Positions 5,646-5,798 of a stretch of DNA of 5,798 nucleotides are shown in pieces (the stretch's first letter is position 1; each line of letters begins with the position of its first letter). The notes below the pieces were generated by a model. That model made no database searches. It saw nothing but the letters and a program-made list of their open reading frames with translations, and was not told where the DNA came from. This DNA is from Deltaproteobacteria bacterium (lineage in GTDB: Bacteria > Desulfobacterota > DSM-4660 > Desulfatiglandales > Desulfatiglandaceae): positions 1 through 5,798 of the forward strand of contig JABGPV010000301.1 in NCBI GenBank assembly GCA_018644785.1, given 5' to 3'. Position numbers and translations under genes: made by a program.

Positions 5646-5798
5646 ATGGCTGAAAAATTTGTAAAAACGGTTCTGGATATACATTTGGGGCCTTTGCTGT
5701 TTATGCTGATCGCTTTCGGTTCGCCGGCATTGGCCCTTTCTGTGGATAACAATGCTGAAGACAAAAGTGAAACCATTGAATCCGCGCTCATCAAAGAC
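5646..5798 (+). CDS. start of an exported protein of unknown function (N-terminal 51 residues, cut by window edge)
   Basis: The only plus-strand gene supported here. AGGA lies 7 bases before the ATG. The product begins MAEKFVKTVLDIH, followed by a hydrophobic stretch LGPLLFMLIAFG (14-25) and a signal-peptidase-like site SPALA/LS, with cleavage expected after Ala30. The visible mature start is acidic and polar (SVDNNAEDKSETIESALIKD). This indicates Sec export to the periplasm or envelope. Too little is visible to name a family. It is transcribed divergently from rlmD; an AT-rich TATTATAAA at 5592-5600 could be its -10 region, but no convincing -35 is seen. Confidence 0.65.
   Translation, partial: MAEKFVKTVLDIHLGPLLFMLIAFGSPALALSVDNNAEDKSETIESALIKD

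Overview
The window looks like a piece of a sulfate-reducing Desulfobacterota (deltaproteobacterial) chromosome, probably near Desulfobacteraceae. The main evidence is a qrcA-qrcB-qrcC gene string. It encodes the periplasmic subunits of the Qrc (quinone reductase) complex, which sulfate reducers use to pass electrons from periplasmic hydrogenases, formate dehydrogenases and cytochrome c3 to menaquinone. No mobile element, CRISPR array, tRNA or rRNA was seen.

Layout. All genes but one are on the minus strand, so the reading order runs from high to low coordinates. At the right edge (5646-5798, plus strand) is the start of an unidentified exported protein. It diverges from rlmD (5431-4025), an iron-sulfur 23S rRNA uracil-5-methyltransferase. 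About 210 bases separate the two genes and contain several inverted repeats overlapping a likely rlmD promoter. A 353-base gap follows rlmD and reads as a long 5' leader of rpsU (ribosomal protein bS21, 3671-3486). It has a consensus-like promoter just after rlmD, a possible 44-codon small ORF with a very strong Shine-Dalgarno sequence, and an intrinsic-terminator-like hairpin about 40 bases before the rpsU start. A clear terminator follows rpsU. The qrc operon then starts from its own promoter: qrcA (3327-2611), qrcB (2597-148) and qrcC (from 135 off the left edge), with gaps of only 12-13 bases. The usual fourth gene, qrcD (NrfD-like membrane subunit), would lie beyond the left edge.

How the genes work together. 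QrcA is a membrane-anchored multiheme cytochrome c, QrcB is a Tat-exported molybdopterin-family protein holding one [4Fe-4S] cluster and lacking an evident Mo ligand, and QrcC is a ferredoxin-like electron-transfer subunit. rpsU and rlmD are translation genes and have no functional link to qrc beyond adjacency.

Points of interest: qrcB is broken by a frameshift near 657-678, although conserved-looking protein continues in the new frame. The rpsU leader carries the small ORF and the attenuator-like hairpin. The rlmD/exported-protein gap contains nested repeats that could form a pseudoknot. QrcA has five canonical heme sites. I saw no convincingly novel multi-gene system; the rpsU leader is the best candidate for something undescribed.
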